Below, one piece after another: positions 10,401 to 21,517 of a stretch of DNA of 64,000 nt. Made by a program: the position numbers and the translations under genes. This stretch comes from Mytilinidion resinicola (taxonomy: Eukaryota > Ascomycota > Dothideomycetes > Mytilinidiales > Mytilinidiaceae). Location of the stretch: positions 129,371 through 193,370 of the forward strand of contig NW_022985474.1 in NCBI RefSeq assembly GCF_010093595.1. Direction: 5' to 3'. The notes under the pieces were generated by a model. That model was given only the letters and a program-made list of their open reading frames with translations, had not been told where the DNA came from and ran no database searches. Each line of letters begins with the position of its first letter. The first letter of the stretch is position 1.

Positions 10401-10843
10401 TGCTGGTAGACTGCAGGTGTCTGCCCTGAAGCTTGATATTGGTAATTTGACTGTTCCGGATTCTGCCAAGTCTGTGGTGAAGGAGCTAAATGCTGGCCGC
10501 TTTGGTTGCTTGTTCCAACCTGAGAAGCATTCCAATGAGATGCAGGTGGGTTTGATGGAGGATCTGGATAGGAATATAATGAATCATTGGTGTTAAGCCT
10601 TTGTATTCCTGCAGTTACATCTTGAACAGCAGGAAGATTCTGAGCTGGAGGCGGTCCATAATTCGGAGGCTGAGGAGAACGAGGCGGCAATGGTGGAGGT
10701 AAAGGCCGAGGCGGTAAGGGCGGAGCCTGCCTTGGCGGCTGCGGTCCCCAGTTACGGGGATACGGTGGTGGTGGAGGAACAGAAGGATATGGATTGTATG
10801 GGCCGGAAGTCGAGCCGTGGTTAGCTTGCGGAGGATATCCCAT
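7445..10843 (-). CDS. Large Pro/Gln-rich protein with five tandem ~95-residue Cys modules
   Basis: Single exon, 1132 residues, family not recognised. Residues 1 to about 520 are low-complexity (Pro, Gln, Ser, Tyr, Gly; YPxYPP-like runs) and probably disordered. From about 540 there are five regularly spaced CxxC(Y/F) motifs: CTYCF at 577, CEACY at 676, CEACY at 770, CVTCY at 862 and CESCY at 960, i.e. steps of 99, 94, 92 and 98. Each is followed about 30 residues later by C(D/H/E)(F/I/M); in the first four modules a PxC comes near +70 and a Trp near +80 to +85, before the next CxxC. This looks like a repeated four-Cys, perhaps zinc-binding, unit. No signal peptide or membrane span is obvious. 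The last 100 residues are Gly/Ala/Gln-rich. Confidence 0.8.
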   Translation of the reverse strand: MGYPPQANHGSTSGPYNPYPSVPPPPPYPRNWGPQPPRQAPPLPPRPLPPPLPPRSPQPPNYGPPPAQNLPAVQDVTAGIQRLNTNDSLYSYPDPPSNPPASHWNASQVGTSNQSGQHLAPSPQTWQNPEQSNYQYQASGQTPAVYQQPSHGSADPHQNVPYSATSQPQASQPPGSQVLPTSGQYGGIQQPHQGYQGSTSSPGFGSANPGTNTFPAASYESSQPTYNHQYQNVPLQQQPSYSGQVENSGTVSPSSITADPTQHSQYPQAGYQYPPYPPSPNPHQQSPGYLGSPTPSQATTPNLSAQSPVYAAYNPQHTSHPLPSPSPISFQQSPTTYSGSPKPSEATVPQDSAQKPFYTAYRPNQPSGGFNRPPPPLPCQHPLAAPESRNQFSVSSPVIQSTNAPVELDSTPAVTTFAASSSPGFFAELEAPGPVARQSPLANLDSDKEVVVSFSSNLPSELPSELPSEQSNFAHQSNEVNASNHKYHSDLKNTSSRTSTPSIQTNIPPYQPPSQAQPPRMIKDESEIYIRILDPPPNIPAEHSSNYYMLRKCSYPTDIAYPAFWFRTTSVPDFNVCTYCFETHIRNSQFASMFQGTLEPAFPSTRCHFGVPRVLRMLWSLVLQTNKFASLKAYMERRVSLPRCYGSHGVVGSKAEPEGIKWYSPRNNQALGFVACEACYEEQVKGTSFAMNFERCPRAQGPNDTWACDISFSYMLRALNLYSMANMWPSFIASATRRVRLPECVGLSSVKTGTKSWYTTATPIKGAIVCEACYLDHAGLTDFEREFVPYPVDDTTRNQDCNCDFWSLPLKVSMEVARDTYNFSIFWDAFNVFSNNPPCTDKGITDGTWYTLKGGCENFDLCVTCYTGWVKALKLTKHFEPRSSPPPGTNLMCDFNAASPRFAKYINKYAEAISTPNFAAFSNYVHLVATLPNCQTTEFVANRRWWILQNLDPRKTVHVCESCYEDAIRGTALAHILEHTPTPLPQAVMCEMYSANMRARWAALSNSKTPDIEAFVEYCQHRNAVYTQTVPAMKAIVAQAKMRLQQQTMLNATSSFYNAANAITAPSAQIHYGPGGVTGGHLYGNGALGYHWETPYGVQGAVAGQQAMGLVAQGMGDTARVGLLERMWKEVE

Positions 10844-11219
10844 GCTTGATGTTTGAGGGTTGTCCCGTCCGGCTGGCGAGTTCCATTACCAAGGGTTGCT
10901 AGTGGCGCCTATCGTGCTACAGGGGTCAGATCCGCAGCCTTATGATACGCTAGCTTGGTAGACCATAACGTATAGCAGCACAAACGACGTTAGTCCTCCT
11001 TTGCTGACAGAGTAAGAGGGCGGAGATGTATCTCAAGCTGCTATCATTATCACCAGAGAGTCGACATATTTATCGCAGCCCTAGGTAGTTTCACATCATG
11101 AAATGGTTCTGTTTTGTTACATACTAATCCGCTCTCTGAGAAAGCCGAGGATGGACGTCTATTCTAATCAGAAACAGAAGCCTGCGCGTAAGATATACTG
11201 ATACAGGAGTTTCCACAGC
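10844..11219. other. Intergenic, no gene seen
   Basis: Promoter of the Cys-module gene followed by the 3' flank of MCR1. Nothing else supportable. Confidence 0.5.
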
Positions 11220-12370
11220 TTAGAACTTGTACACTTGATCTTTGCTATATCCGAGCTCCTTCAGGTAGCCATCCAGCTCGCCCTGGTCCGACGGGCTCTT
11301 CTTGCCGCCACTGATAGCGTTGTACATTGGCGGAGGACCGCAAACGAAGATCTTGATCTTATCACCCTCCTTGGGCTCTGGCAAAAGAGTCTTGAGGAGT
11401 TCCTTTGACACGAAGCCCTTTCCACCCTGCCACTTTTCTGGGGGCTTGTCGAGAACGTAAAAGGCACGGAAGCGTTGGGGATATGTGTTCTCCAGCTCTG
11501 CTAGCTCATCCTTGAGTAGAATGTCGTCCTCGGTGATGTTGGCCGAAATGAGGGTAACCTTGGTGCGGTCTTCGGGGTTCTTCATGATAGCATTGGCGAC
11601 TTGCCACATTGGGGTAATCCCAGTGCCTCCGGCAATCATAACAACTGTCTCATGCTTGTTGGGTGTCCACGGAAACTTCGGGATTGGGCCCTTGATATCC
11701 AGACGTTGTCCGGGGATCAAGTTGTGCATATGCTCGGACATGGCGCCGTTCGGGTAGCGCTTGATTATGAAGTCGAGGTAGCCCTTATCGTCTATGAAGG
11801 GTCAGCGCTGCGGTTGACGTATTTGAGAGATATGAGCTTACCAACGTCGCTAATTGGAGTGTATGGACGGATCACAGGCTTCTCCATCTCCGGTCCTTTG
11901 TACTTTGTTATGACGGCAGCTGCAAAGTGTCAGTTGATGCTACAAAATGGCTAGAAGCCGAACAAACGTACACGCGACGTGCAGACCCGATGTCATATCC
12001 TCTTCAGGCAGCTTGAACCTGAGCTTCTTGGTATTGTGGTTGATCTCCTCGACTTTTTCCAAAGCTAATGAGAGGAAACCCTGGTCACCACCGGTAAAAG
12101 CGGGCTTTGGTTGTCCGGCCGGTTTTGACTCAGTCGCTGCTGGAGTTGGTGATTTGGCGGAATTGAGGTAGTAAGCGCCTCCAACGGCGGCAGCAGCAGC
12201 TACGAGTCCTAGGTTTCGGACAGTGCTGGAACCACCCTTTGGCGGTTCAGTTGCATATCGGCGGACGCTCTGGATAGATGTTAGTTCATAATGGTGGACT
12301 TGTAGAGGGCAATGGGCTCAATTACCTGGCGCAGTGTCGCTGCCGGGCGGAAAACCTGACGAGAAAACAT
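11220..12370 (-). CDS. MCR1: NADH-cytochrome b5 reductase 2, mitochondrial
   Basis: Four exons (12370-12326, 12269-11972, 11919-11842, 11791-11220), separated by introns of 56, 52 and 50 nt, encode 330 residues. The N-terminus [15 protein letters not shown] is a typical mitochondrial presequence, followed by a short Ala/Gly hydrophobic anchor. The FAD-binding signature RPYTPIS, the nucleotide-binding [10 protein letters not shown] and the NADH-binding [11 protein letters not shown] are all present in order. The enzyme passes electrons from NADH via FAD to cytochrome b5 or other acceptors in the outer membrane and intermembrane space. Length is close to the yeast enzyme plus a longer linker. 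The gene shares a divergent promoter of about 400 bp with DIM1. Confidence 0.96.
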
Positions 12371-13928
<1,558 letters not shown>

Positions 13929-14227
13929 GAGCTTGGTACGGAGAAAGTTTCAGTATGGCATTTACGGGACTATGGCGTTGGGTAAGGGGCTAAAAGTTCA
14001 TCTTTGAGGTTCGAGACGACATCACATAGATGAGTACAGGTATGATGGAAGTAATGATACCCAGCATGTTGAAGCCTAAATAAAAGTATGGACAATGCCC
14101 TTCTTGGGTCGTTAGATTTGCCTAGTAGCTGAGCGTTGAACGGTTGTTAAATCAAAGGCATTTCATCAAAACCACATAAATCTCCCGACCGAGAAGACTC
14201 CCATCAAGACAACCATCCTCGCCCCAC

Positions 14228-15096
14228 TCACCCCGTCGCAAGCTTCTTCAAATTATCCAACGACCCATTAAACGTATCCGCATCCCCGCCATACGCATAC
14301 CTAACACCACATTAGCCTTTCCCACTCTCCCACCACCACCACAACAAAACACCAAAAGTACTCACGAATCACTATACTGCCATATCGTCTGATACCCCCA
14401 CCCCCCCGGAATCGCCCCAACCGAACTCCCATACCGCGCCAGCACGAGCGGCGAATTCGCCGAGAACGCCTTGCTATTTCCCGTGCACGTCGTCCACCAA
14501 TCGTTAGTGCTATAGATCATCGGATACCGTCTCGTGAGGCTGTGGTACTGGCTCACGAAATCCGAGATCCAAGACACCATGGCGGAGGTGGAGAGCCCGT
14601 AGCAGGAGCTGTCGGGTCCGTACTCTATGTCCAGCATACCCGGGAGAGTGATGCCATCGGCGGACCAGCCGCCGCCGTGCGAGACGAAGTAGGAGGCTTG
14701 GGTTGTACCGGAGGCGCCGTCCGGGCGCGCGAAGTGGTAGGCGCCGCGGATGAAGCCGGCGGAAGTGGCGGAGGTGTAGTGGGAGGAAAAGGAGGGGTCT
14801 TGGTATGTGTTGCCTTCTGTGGCCTGGGAGGTTGTTAGGTTGATGGATGGTGTTGAGCGTTAGGAGTGTCATGAAGCACGCCTGCGTCGAGGTGATTGGT
14901 GTCGTGAGAAAGAGTGGATGATGTCCACATCATATAAGACGAAATGTGTTCATACTTTGATAATCACAAACCGCGCCCCTGAGCTATACGCAGCCGCGAA
15001 GTTCACACTACTCTGGTAGTGCGAGATATCGAAACCCTGGACGGCAGCATTGACAACACCAACGCCAAAGATGAGTAAGGAGAGAAGAGACTTCAT
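14228..15096 (-). CDS. Secreted GH25 lysozyme (N,O-diacetylmuramidase type)
   Basis: Three exons (15096-14956, 14823-14366, 14300-14228; introns 132 and 65 nt) encode 223 residues. The first 18 residues (MKSLLSLLIFGVGVVNAA) are a clear signal peptide, followed directly by VQGFDISHYQ, the GFDIS..Q start of the GH25 barrel whose Asp is catalytic. The segment GMLDIEYG supplies the second conserved D-x-E pair. FIRGAYHFARP and PMIYSTNDWW are further GH25 strands, and the product ends in DTFNGSLDNLKKLATG as usual. These enzymes hydrolyse bacterial peptidoglycan between MurNAc and GlcNAc. Fungi lack peptidoglycan, so the likely role is extracellular antibacterial activity or nutrition. Family origin by ancient transfer from bacteria is commonly proposed; the spliced structure shows it is long settled. 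Confidence 0.93.
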
Positions 15097-15623
15097 CTTC
15101 ACAAGCAGGTTATTTAATGAAAAGTGGGTATTGAGTTGATTGTAGAGGGAGAAGTGGTGGACTTTTGAAAGTTATCGAATGCCTTTATACTGGTCCGTAG
15201 CCCTTGTATACCTGTAGCCAACTCTGAAGCTACTTCTGTAGCTCCTCCAACACGAGCTATAACGTAAGAGGCGTTCTCTCGTGTGATACTAACGAGGCAC
15301 TGCAAGGCGGAGTTTATCCACGTCGTGTAGCAATTGGCTCGTATCGGTAGTCAATATGATGAAGGGGCGTTGCATTCGCTGGACCATCGTTGAAACTATC
15401 CGGGTCGTACTGCCGGGGAACAAGGCACAAGAATCGCTATCTTCAGGGACCTTCCTCCGTTGTTGCCATTTGCATGTATAATCCCCACAGTTCGGTAATG
15501 CTTCTGCGCTTCTGATGGGTGGAGAGACACGATCTGCCGATCCCTGTCGCAATGCGGCAGCTGGAAACCACAGTCTAACTCCCGTGTTTCGAAACTGAGT
15601 CCGACTTTCACCTCAGGTACACC
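15097..15623. other. Intergenic, no gene seen
   Basis: Promoter of the lysozyme gene plus 3' flank of ESF2. Minus-strand open frames here are short and lack domain features. Confidence 0.5.
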
Positions 15624-16541
15624 TCACAGCCGACGTAGCGGCACACTCGTTTCCCCTTGCTCTGTACTCGACTTGGACTTAACCGTAATCTGTCTGAATT
15701 CTCTCCGGTTGTGCGCAGAGGTGACAAATCCTCGATCTTCGGTGTCGGGATCATCAGCCTTCTTCTTTCGTTTCGCAGCTATGCCGTCCAGCATCTTCGC
15801 CCTCTCCACGTTTTCCAGGAACATCTTGTTCTCGCGCGTCGTCTTTCCAATCTCCGCTCGCAGCCTGGCCGCCCGCTCGGCATTCTCATTATTGATCTGC
15901 TCGGTGAGCTGGTCCCACTTGAAATTCTTGAGATATTTGATGTTCCACAGGTCGTCGTGATACCATCCGCCCTTCTTGCCTCCGATGATCTCCGCATTGA
16001 GGGTCTCTGCTACCAATTTGGCGTTTTTTTTGTCGATAAATTCGATCCAGCCCTCGGTGAAAGAGCGCTTCTTGTTTCCGCCGGCCTTGACACGGCGCGT
16101 ATGGGAGGCTGGATCTTCGGGGGCGAGGAATATGCGCCCGATGTCGCCATATTGCGAAAGGAGGTGCTTTACGGTCGAGGGTTTCATGAAGGGAGGGACG
16201 CGGGAGAGGTAGATGACGCCGGTCAAGGCACGGGCTTTCTTGGCTGTGAGGAGCTTTTTCTCGGAGAGGGTTTTGAGGGGTTTTAGTTTCGACTTCTTAG
16301 GTTTCTTCGTTGACATGACATCTTCATCCTGCTCATTCAATGGTGATGTCGTTTGGTCCTGGCCCTCTGCATCGTCGGCATTGTCCGAGAGATCTTCATT
16401 CGAATCGTCGTCGACCTTCCGCCTCTTCATTGCGCGTCCCGGCAAGGCCTTGGTCTTGCTCTCCTCGGCAGAATCGTAGCCCTGCTCATCGTCGTCGCTC
16501 TCCTCAGCCTCTAGCCATTCGTTCCGCTTGCGTGTTGCCAT
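15624..16541 (-). CDS. ESF2: Pre-rRNA processing protein Esf2/ABT1
   Basis: Intronless, 305 residues from the ATG at 16541 (MATRKRNEWLEAEE), preferred over one 15 codons upstream since the acidic N-terminus typical of the family then begins at once. The order is: acidic/Ser-rich tail, Lys-rich stretch (TKKPKKSKLKPLK), then an atypical RRM with GVIYLSRVPPFMKPSTVKHLLSQ and YGDIGRIFLAPEDP, followed by KRSFTEGWIEFIDK, KKGGWYHDDLWNIKYLKNFKW and a basic C-terminal helix. Esf2 binds pre-rRNA and stimulates the helicase Dbp8 in the small-subunit processome of the nucleolus. It is transcribed away from DRE2 across 297 bp. Confidence 0.95.
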   Translation of the reverse strand: MATRKRNEWLEAEESDDDEQGYDSAEESKTKALPGRAMKRRKVDDDSNEDLSDNADDAEGQDQTTSPLNEQDEDVMSTKKPKKSKLKPLKTLSEKKLLTAKKARALTGVIYLSRVPPFMKPSTVKHLLSQYGDIGRIFLAPEDPASHTRRVKAGGNKKRSFTEGWIEFIDKKNAKLVAETLNAEIIGGKKGGWYHDDLWNIKYLKNFKWDQLTEQINNENAERAARLRAEIGKTTRENKMFLENVERAKMLDGIAAKRKKKADDPDTEDRGFVTSAHNRREFRQITVKSKSSTEQGETSVPLRRL

Positions 16542-16838
16542 TATCGTGGTATTGGTTGATATGCGTGCTGGAGTTTGGAGCCTCAAGCCAGAGCAAAATT
16601 TTAAGCGGGTCGGCTGGAGTTGCCAAGATGGCGGGGTGCGGAATTATTCAGCGCGCTGCCTCTCAGTCTCCGCGGTCGAACGACAAATTCTAAACACCGC
16701 CTCTGACAAACCTGGCCTACCCCTAAATACAATACGACACCTCACAATTAACCAAACATATTCATGTGCGTACGGATTCGGAGTTAAAAATTCGACGCAA
16801 ATCTACAGGAACCGCACAATTCCTCTCTCCCCGCCACG

Positions 16839-17850
16839 ATGGCTCCCAGGACCCTCCTCCTTGCGCCTCCCTCGATATCTGCACACCCCGAAGTCCTAGA
16901 CAGGGTCTATGAGATCCACCACCGCGATGCTACCGATCTTCAGATGCTGGACCGTTTGGCGGCTGGCCTAGTTAAGCTCCCCGCCTCTACCTACGATGTC
17001 GTACTACTCCTCACCGACGCTGACGGAACGAGTCGCGAGAGCCACAAATTGCTCGGACGGGATATTATGACAAAAGTTGCCGCGGCACTAAAAGCAGGAG
17101 GCGTGCTAAGAAGTCAGGACGGACTTTTCGGGGTTGTCGACGGTACTGAGAAGACGGAGGCGATCCTAGCTGGATTGATGAAAGAGAGCGGAGATGGGAT
17201 GGTCAAACTAAAGGACACCGAGGGCGAGGTCGTGATGCTGCGGTTCGGAAAGAAGAAAGGCGCGACAAATGGAACGAACGGCACAAAGGGCACAACCAAC
17301 GGCACTGTACCGCTGGCGCTGAATGGCAAGCGAAAAGAGATCTCTTCTGGCCCTGTCAAGCCGGCTGGTGTTGGCTTTGTGGACTTTAGCGATGATTTCG
17401 ACGATCCGATCATAACAGGCGAAGACGATGATGACCTGATTGATGAGGATGATCTTATCACGGAAGCGGATATGGCAAGGCCCGTCATGCAACGTGAGTT
17501 CCTCTTAGTCCCTCAAACATGAGCTTAACTAACGATCAGCAGCCCCAGAATGCCAACCTAAAGCCGGAAAACGCCGGCGAGCCTGCAAAGACTGCACATG
17601 TGGAATGAAGGAGAAACTCGAGGCCGAAGACGCAGCCAAGAGGGCGGAGGCAGATAAAGCCCTCCAAACCATGAAGCTAGGTGCGGACGATCTAGACGAA
17701 GTGGACTTCACAGTTCAAGGCAAGGTTGGCAGCTGTGGTAACTGCGCTCTTGGAGATGCATTCAGGTGTGATGGATGCCCGTACATTGGACTTCCAGCGT
17801 TCAAGCCTGGTGAGGAAGTTCGGTTGCTCAACAACGACATTCAATTGTGA
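16839..17850 (+). CDS. DRE2: Cytosolic Fe-S cluster assembly protein Dre2 (anamorsin)
   Basis: Exon 1 is 16839-17493; exon 2 runs from 17540 or 17543 (tandem CAGCAG acceptor) to 17850, giving 321 or 320 residues. The N-terminal 130 residues form the methyltransferase-like domain. The linker is Gly/Thr/Asn-rich (repeated NGT/KGT), then acidic ([18 protein letters not shown]). The C-terminal domain carries the first Fe-S motif (PEC...ACKDCTCG) and, 50 residues later, the twin CxxC motif [15 protein letters not shown]. Dre2 works with Tah18, receiving electrons from NADPH for cytosolic Fe-S assembly, and is partly mitochondrial. The gene is divergent from ESF2. Confidence 0.97.
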
Positions 17851-18351
17851 GCTGGCTTGCTAGATCGGATTGATCGTCTTCAAGTAGATACTTCGGCGGG
17901 GGGGAGATGCTGGCGCCAAGAAGAAAACACTACATATCAATGAATAAAATCTCTCTCTGTCACCGGACTTGAATTCACTCATCAATTATCCCTCAAAAGA
18001 AAAGCGGAAGTGAAAGTTTACACCGCCAAATCCCACATCGTGACCACACAAATGTCGCTGCGCGGGATGCCGAATTGAGTACTCCAAATATTAGGCAGTC
18101 TGATTGGCCCGCGACTATCGTGATTCGCGCCCCTGCAGGGTCCAACATCATCGTGTGGACTTGAGCCAAAACCGCTGGGCGAGCCTGCCAGCTCCACCGC
18201 CTCCACTCTTTCTCACGTCGAAGCTGTGAATCTTTTCACCTCCACATCCTTCACTGCTCCCCTCCTCTACACCTCTTAATCCTCCGTATATGCTCAATCA
18301 GTCCCTCTCTCTCTCTCTCTCTCTCCACATTAATCTCCGAAGTCAGCAAAC
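17851..18351. other. SYM1 promoter and leader
   Basis: 3' flank of DRE2, then about 300 bp upstream of SYM1, ending in a strongly pyrimidine-biased leader with the CT repeat at 18304-18325. Confidence 0.5.
18304..18325 (+). repeat. (CT)n microsatellite in the SYM1 leader
   Basis: About 11 CT units ending 26 bp before the SYM1 start codon. Polypyrimidine leaders are common in fungal genes; the length is likely polymorphic. Confidence 0.9.
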
Positions 18352-19382
18352 ATGTTGCGCTGGTGAGTTCGAGCGAGCTTTCTTGTCGTAAGAACAGCTT
18401 GTCTCCACTGTTTGGGGCATATGTAATGAAGACAGAGCTAATTGGAACCACAGGTACCAAATGAAGCTGAAGACAGCACCGCTGTTGACACAGAGTGTGA
18501 CCACTGCTGTACGCTGTCCCTTCTTTTTCCAACCATCTTCTTCATATTCACTCGGACCACCATTCAATGCACACCAGCTGCAAAGATATGGGAAAACCCC
18601 GTACCATTTAGCCACAAGGCTTTCCATATTGAATTTAGCATTACACGTCTATCTGGTCTTAACATGCTATCTCCAGGTCCTCTTCGCAACCGGCGACACC
18701 CTCGCCCAACAAGCCGTTGACAAAGTCGGCTTCGCGAAGCAAGACCTCTCACGCACAGGCCGGATGGCTCTCTACGGCGGCGGTACGCATTATCCCTCCA
18801 ATCACTCCCATACCCTCTATACCCACACCTTCACTCAACCCCTTCTCCCACTCTAAGCCCACCTTCTAACCTCCGATAACCAGCAATCTTCGGCCCCGCC
18901 GCAACGACGTGGTTCAAGTTCCTCTCCACCAAAGTGACGCTGCCCAACGCCAACGCCACCATCGTCGCCCGCGTCGCCGCCGACCAGCTCGTCTTCGCGC
19001 CCACCAACATGTTCGTGTTCCTGAGCACCATGGCCGTGCTCGAGGGCTCCTCGCCGCAGAAGAAGCTGGAGCAGACGTACAAGCAGGCGCTGACGAAAAA
19101 CTGGATGGTGTGGCCGTGGGTGCAGCTGGGCAACTTCAAGTTTGTGCCGCTGGAGCATCGGGTGCTGGTTGTCAATGTGATTAGTTTGGGTGAGGGGGTC
19201 CCTTTTTTCGCGAAGTGGTGGGAGGATTGGGATGCTTGTCGTTTATGGAAGGAAGGAGATTGTGATACTTTGATCATTTACTGACTACTTATCTAGGCTG
19301 GAACTGCTACCTCAGCTACCTCAACAGCCAAGGCGGTGCCCCGGCCGCCGCAACCGAGGAGAAGGAGCTGCCTCCCTCGTAG
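18352..19382 (+). CDS. SYM1: Sym1, Mpv17/PMP22-family mitochondrial inner-membrane protein
   Basis: Five exons (18352-18362, 18454-18508, 18677-18782, 18884-19189, 19297-19382) encode 187 residues. The start [22 protein letters not shown] and then [16 protein letters not shown] are the classic N-terminal helix and D-x-x-x-Q motif of the family. Exon 4 holds the conserved [41 protein letters not shown] and [16 protein letters not shown] regions that form four membrane spans. Mpv17/Sym1 proteins are channels or transporters of the inner mitochondrial membrane, needed in yeast for ethanol growth at high temperature. The first coding exon is only 11 nt. The assignment relies on the splice model, which keeps the frame through all four introns. 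Confidence 0.94.
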
Positions 19383-20386
19383 ACGCCCTCTCACTACCCT
19401 GCACCACCTTCGGTGTACGGAGTTCCGTCGTATCGATTATTCCTACCCTGGCATCATTGCACCAGGAAAGCATACGGCAATAGCACACATTGGTTTTTTG
19501 GCTTAGAGAGCGCGTAGAGCGAGAAGTCGGCACGAAGCGCTAACGCTGTTTCGTGGAGCTCAAGAGCGTTACTTGCGGTTGGGAAGCAGACAGGACAGCA
19601 TCACTTTCAGAATCGGGATAGACAGCGTTAGAAAGCGTGAATACGGTATCTCGCGCATTAAATTCTATCAATTGGCACAAAAGTAATCACCCTCACTTTC
19701 GGTTGCATTGCATGCACGTGTTGTTCCAAAGTTCATGTCTCAAAGAATTATAGCAAGCATCAACCAGAGGACGTGCAATTATCTTGCTATAATAATCCTC
19801 CCTAACTTCCCATCCACCCATCCCTCCATCCATCCATCCCTAAAACCCACCATGCGCGCTCAAAAGGGGGGTATGACGCACATCCAGGTATTTCTTTCCC
19901 ACAAAACAAGGGGAAAAAACAGTATAGATGATACAATAAGGCGGCCGTGAGTTGCGAAGAAAGTGAAAATAAAAAAAACCCCCGCAAAGAGAAAAAAAGG
20001 AGCTAGTAGATGGGAGCTCAACATGCTCATGCTCCTGGTTCCACAGGCCCATGTTCCCGCGCCACGCTGGCAGCCAGCTAATTCGGCAAAAAGGAAAAAA
20101 AGGACAAGGGAGGGCCGAAGTCCGTCCATCGGCGCAAAGCCTGGTGGAGAAATCCAGCTATAGGTATACTCATCGGTCCTCTCACGCCCACGAGGTTTCG
20201 CCACAACGCCATACCCATTTGCCGTGCGCCACCAAGCCGGAGGCCGAGCAATGCAGTTTCCCAAAACTTCGCGCAGCACAAAATATCTTCGGGGGAGATG
20301 TGACTCGAGGGTCATTATCACACTTTTTTTCTCATTCTCTTGCTACGATTTACACGCGCACGCTGTATCCAAACCCGAAAAAAAGC
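19383..20386. other. Convergent intergenic region with CATC microsatellite
   Basis: About 1 kb between the 3' ends of SYM1 and the Golgi protein gene. It includes (CATC)n-like sequence at about 19811-19840 and several A-rich runs. Open frames, including a 286-codon one at 20051-20911 on the plus strand, are antisense or low-complexity and I do not call them. Confidence 0.5.
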
Positions 20387-21517
20387 TTAATCAATCGTCA
20401 TCCTGCTCGGGGCCGGCCCGCTGATCGACGGCATCTCCTGCTGGTAGCCCTTCTGGCCTTCCTTGTTGCTCGGCAGCTTGCGCTTCGTGATGTGCGGCTT
20501 GAGGCCCTTGTTGAAGTTGGACGTGCACCAGCACGCGATGATGATGGTCATGATGAGGAGCAGGATGGTCAGGACGGCGAACGACGTCAGGACGCGGCGC
20601 GCGGGGAGGTAGTCGTCCACGCGGTTCGGGGGCGCGGCGTACATGCGGACGAGCTTGAAGAGGAAGTAGGCGAGGGCGGCGAAGTAGATGATGATGATGC
20701 CGACCATGCCCCACACATACTCCTTGCGGGTCCAGTAGGCGGCGAGGATGAGCAGGAAGAAGGTGATGGGCAGGGCGGCGATGGTCAGGTAGTATTCAGC
20801 GTCAGTGGTGTTCTTGACGACGACAAGAAACTGGACGGTGAAGCCGAGGAAGAAGAAGAAATCGAACTTCAGGAGGGCAATATAAATCTGGAGTTGTTAG
20901 TGTGGGGATAGCGGATTGTGGGGAAGAGCGTTTTACCTGGTAGACAAGATAGCGGCGTTTTAGCCTCAAGTCGGCACTGATATGCTTGTAAATTGTCCAC
21001 GCAAATTCATCGTAGAGCTTCCAAGCCGCAATTGACAGTATAAGGGTTCCAAGAGCCATCAGGCAGGGAAGAGCAATTAAGACGGGCTTTATCTCACTCC
21101 AAAATTCAGGATGGATGAAACGCTGTGTCTGCAGGTAGGTCGCAGCGTCCTTGATCTGGTCCATCTGGATAGCAGCGTAGATGATAATGCCGACATTGTA
21201 ACAACAGAGACCGATGACCTGGATGGTGTTCTTCATCCGCAGGGCATCCCATACCAGGACCAGCTGATAGATGTAGCCGAACATGAAGACGGCGAGGTAG
21301 GTAGGAATGGTGCGTGATTGCTTGGTGCTCTCAGCATTGCCCTCCAAGCTGTGCTGGAACTTGCCAAAGACATATCTATCGGTAAACAGTCAGCATTGAT
21401 CGATCTCGAAATGGCGCACATGAGGCTGGCTTACCCTTCGAGAGCCAAGGCAATACAAGCTTGTGCCAGCGACACTAGGGAAAAGACCCAGGTCCACGTC
21501 GAATTGGGTATGTACAT
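20387..21517 (-). CDS. UPF0658-type Golgi membrane protein
   Basis: Three exons (21517-21435, 21375-20937, 20887-20387; introns 59 and 49 nt) give 340 residues. About seven hydrophobic spans are visible: WTWVFSLVSLAQACIALALEG, then TYLAVFMFGYIYQLVLVW, VIGLCCYNVGIIIYAAI, IALPCLMALGTLILSIA, IALLKFDFFFFLGFTVQFL, LTIAALPITFFLLILAAYW, WGMVGIIIIYFAALAYFLF and SFAVLTILLLIMTIIIACW. The conserved YVFGKFQ after the first span and RRYLVYQIYIALLKFDFFFF match the fungal UPF0658 family, which localises to the Golgi in fission yeast; biochemical function is unknown. The start is the first in-frame ATG in the exon-1 frame. That frame is open further upstream without another ATG, so an extra 5' exon is possible. 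The tail is Lys/Pro/Ser-rich and probably cytosolic. Confidence 0.86.

Noticed and set aside
20051..20911. 286-codon plus-strand frame over the Golgi protein's last exon
   Set aside because: Antisense to a clearly real multi-span protein; the translation is low-complexity Asp/Glu/Arg/His repeats.
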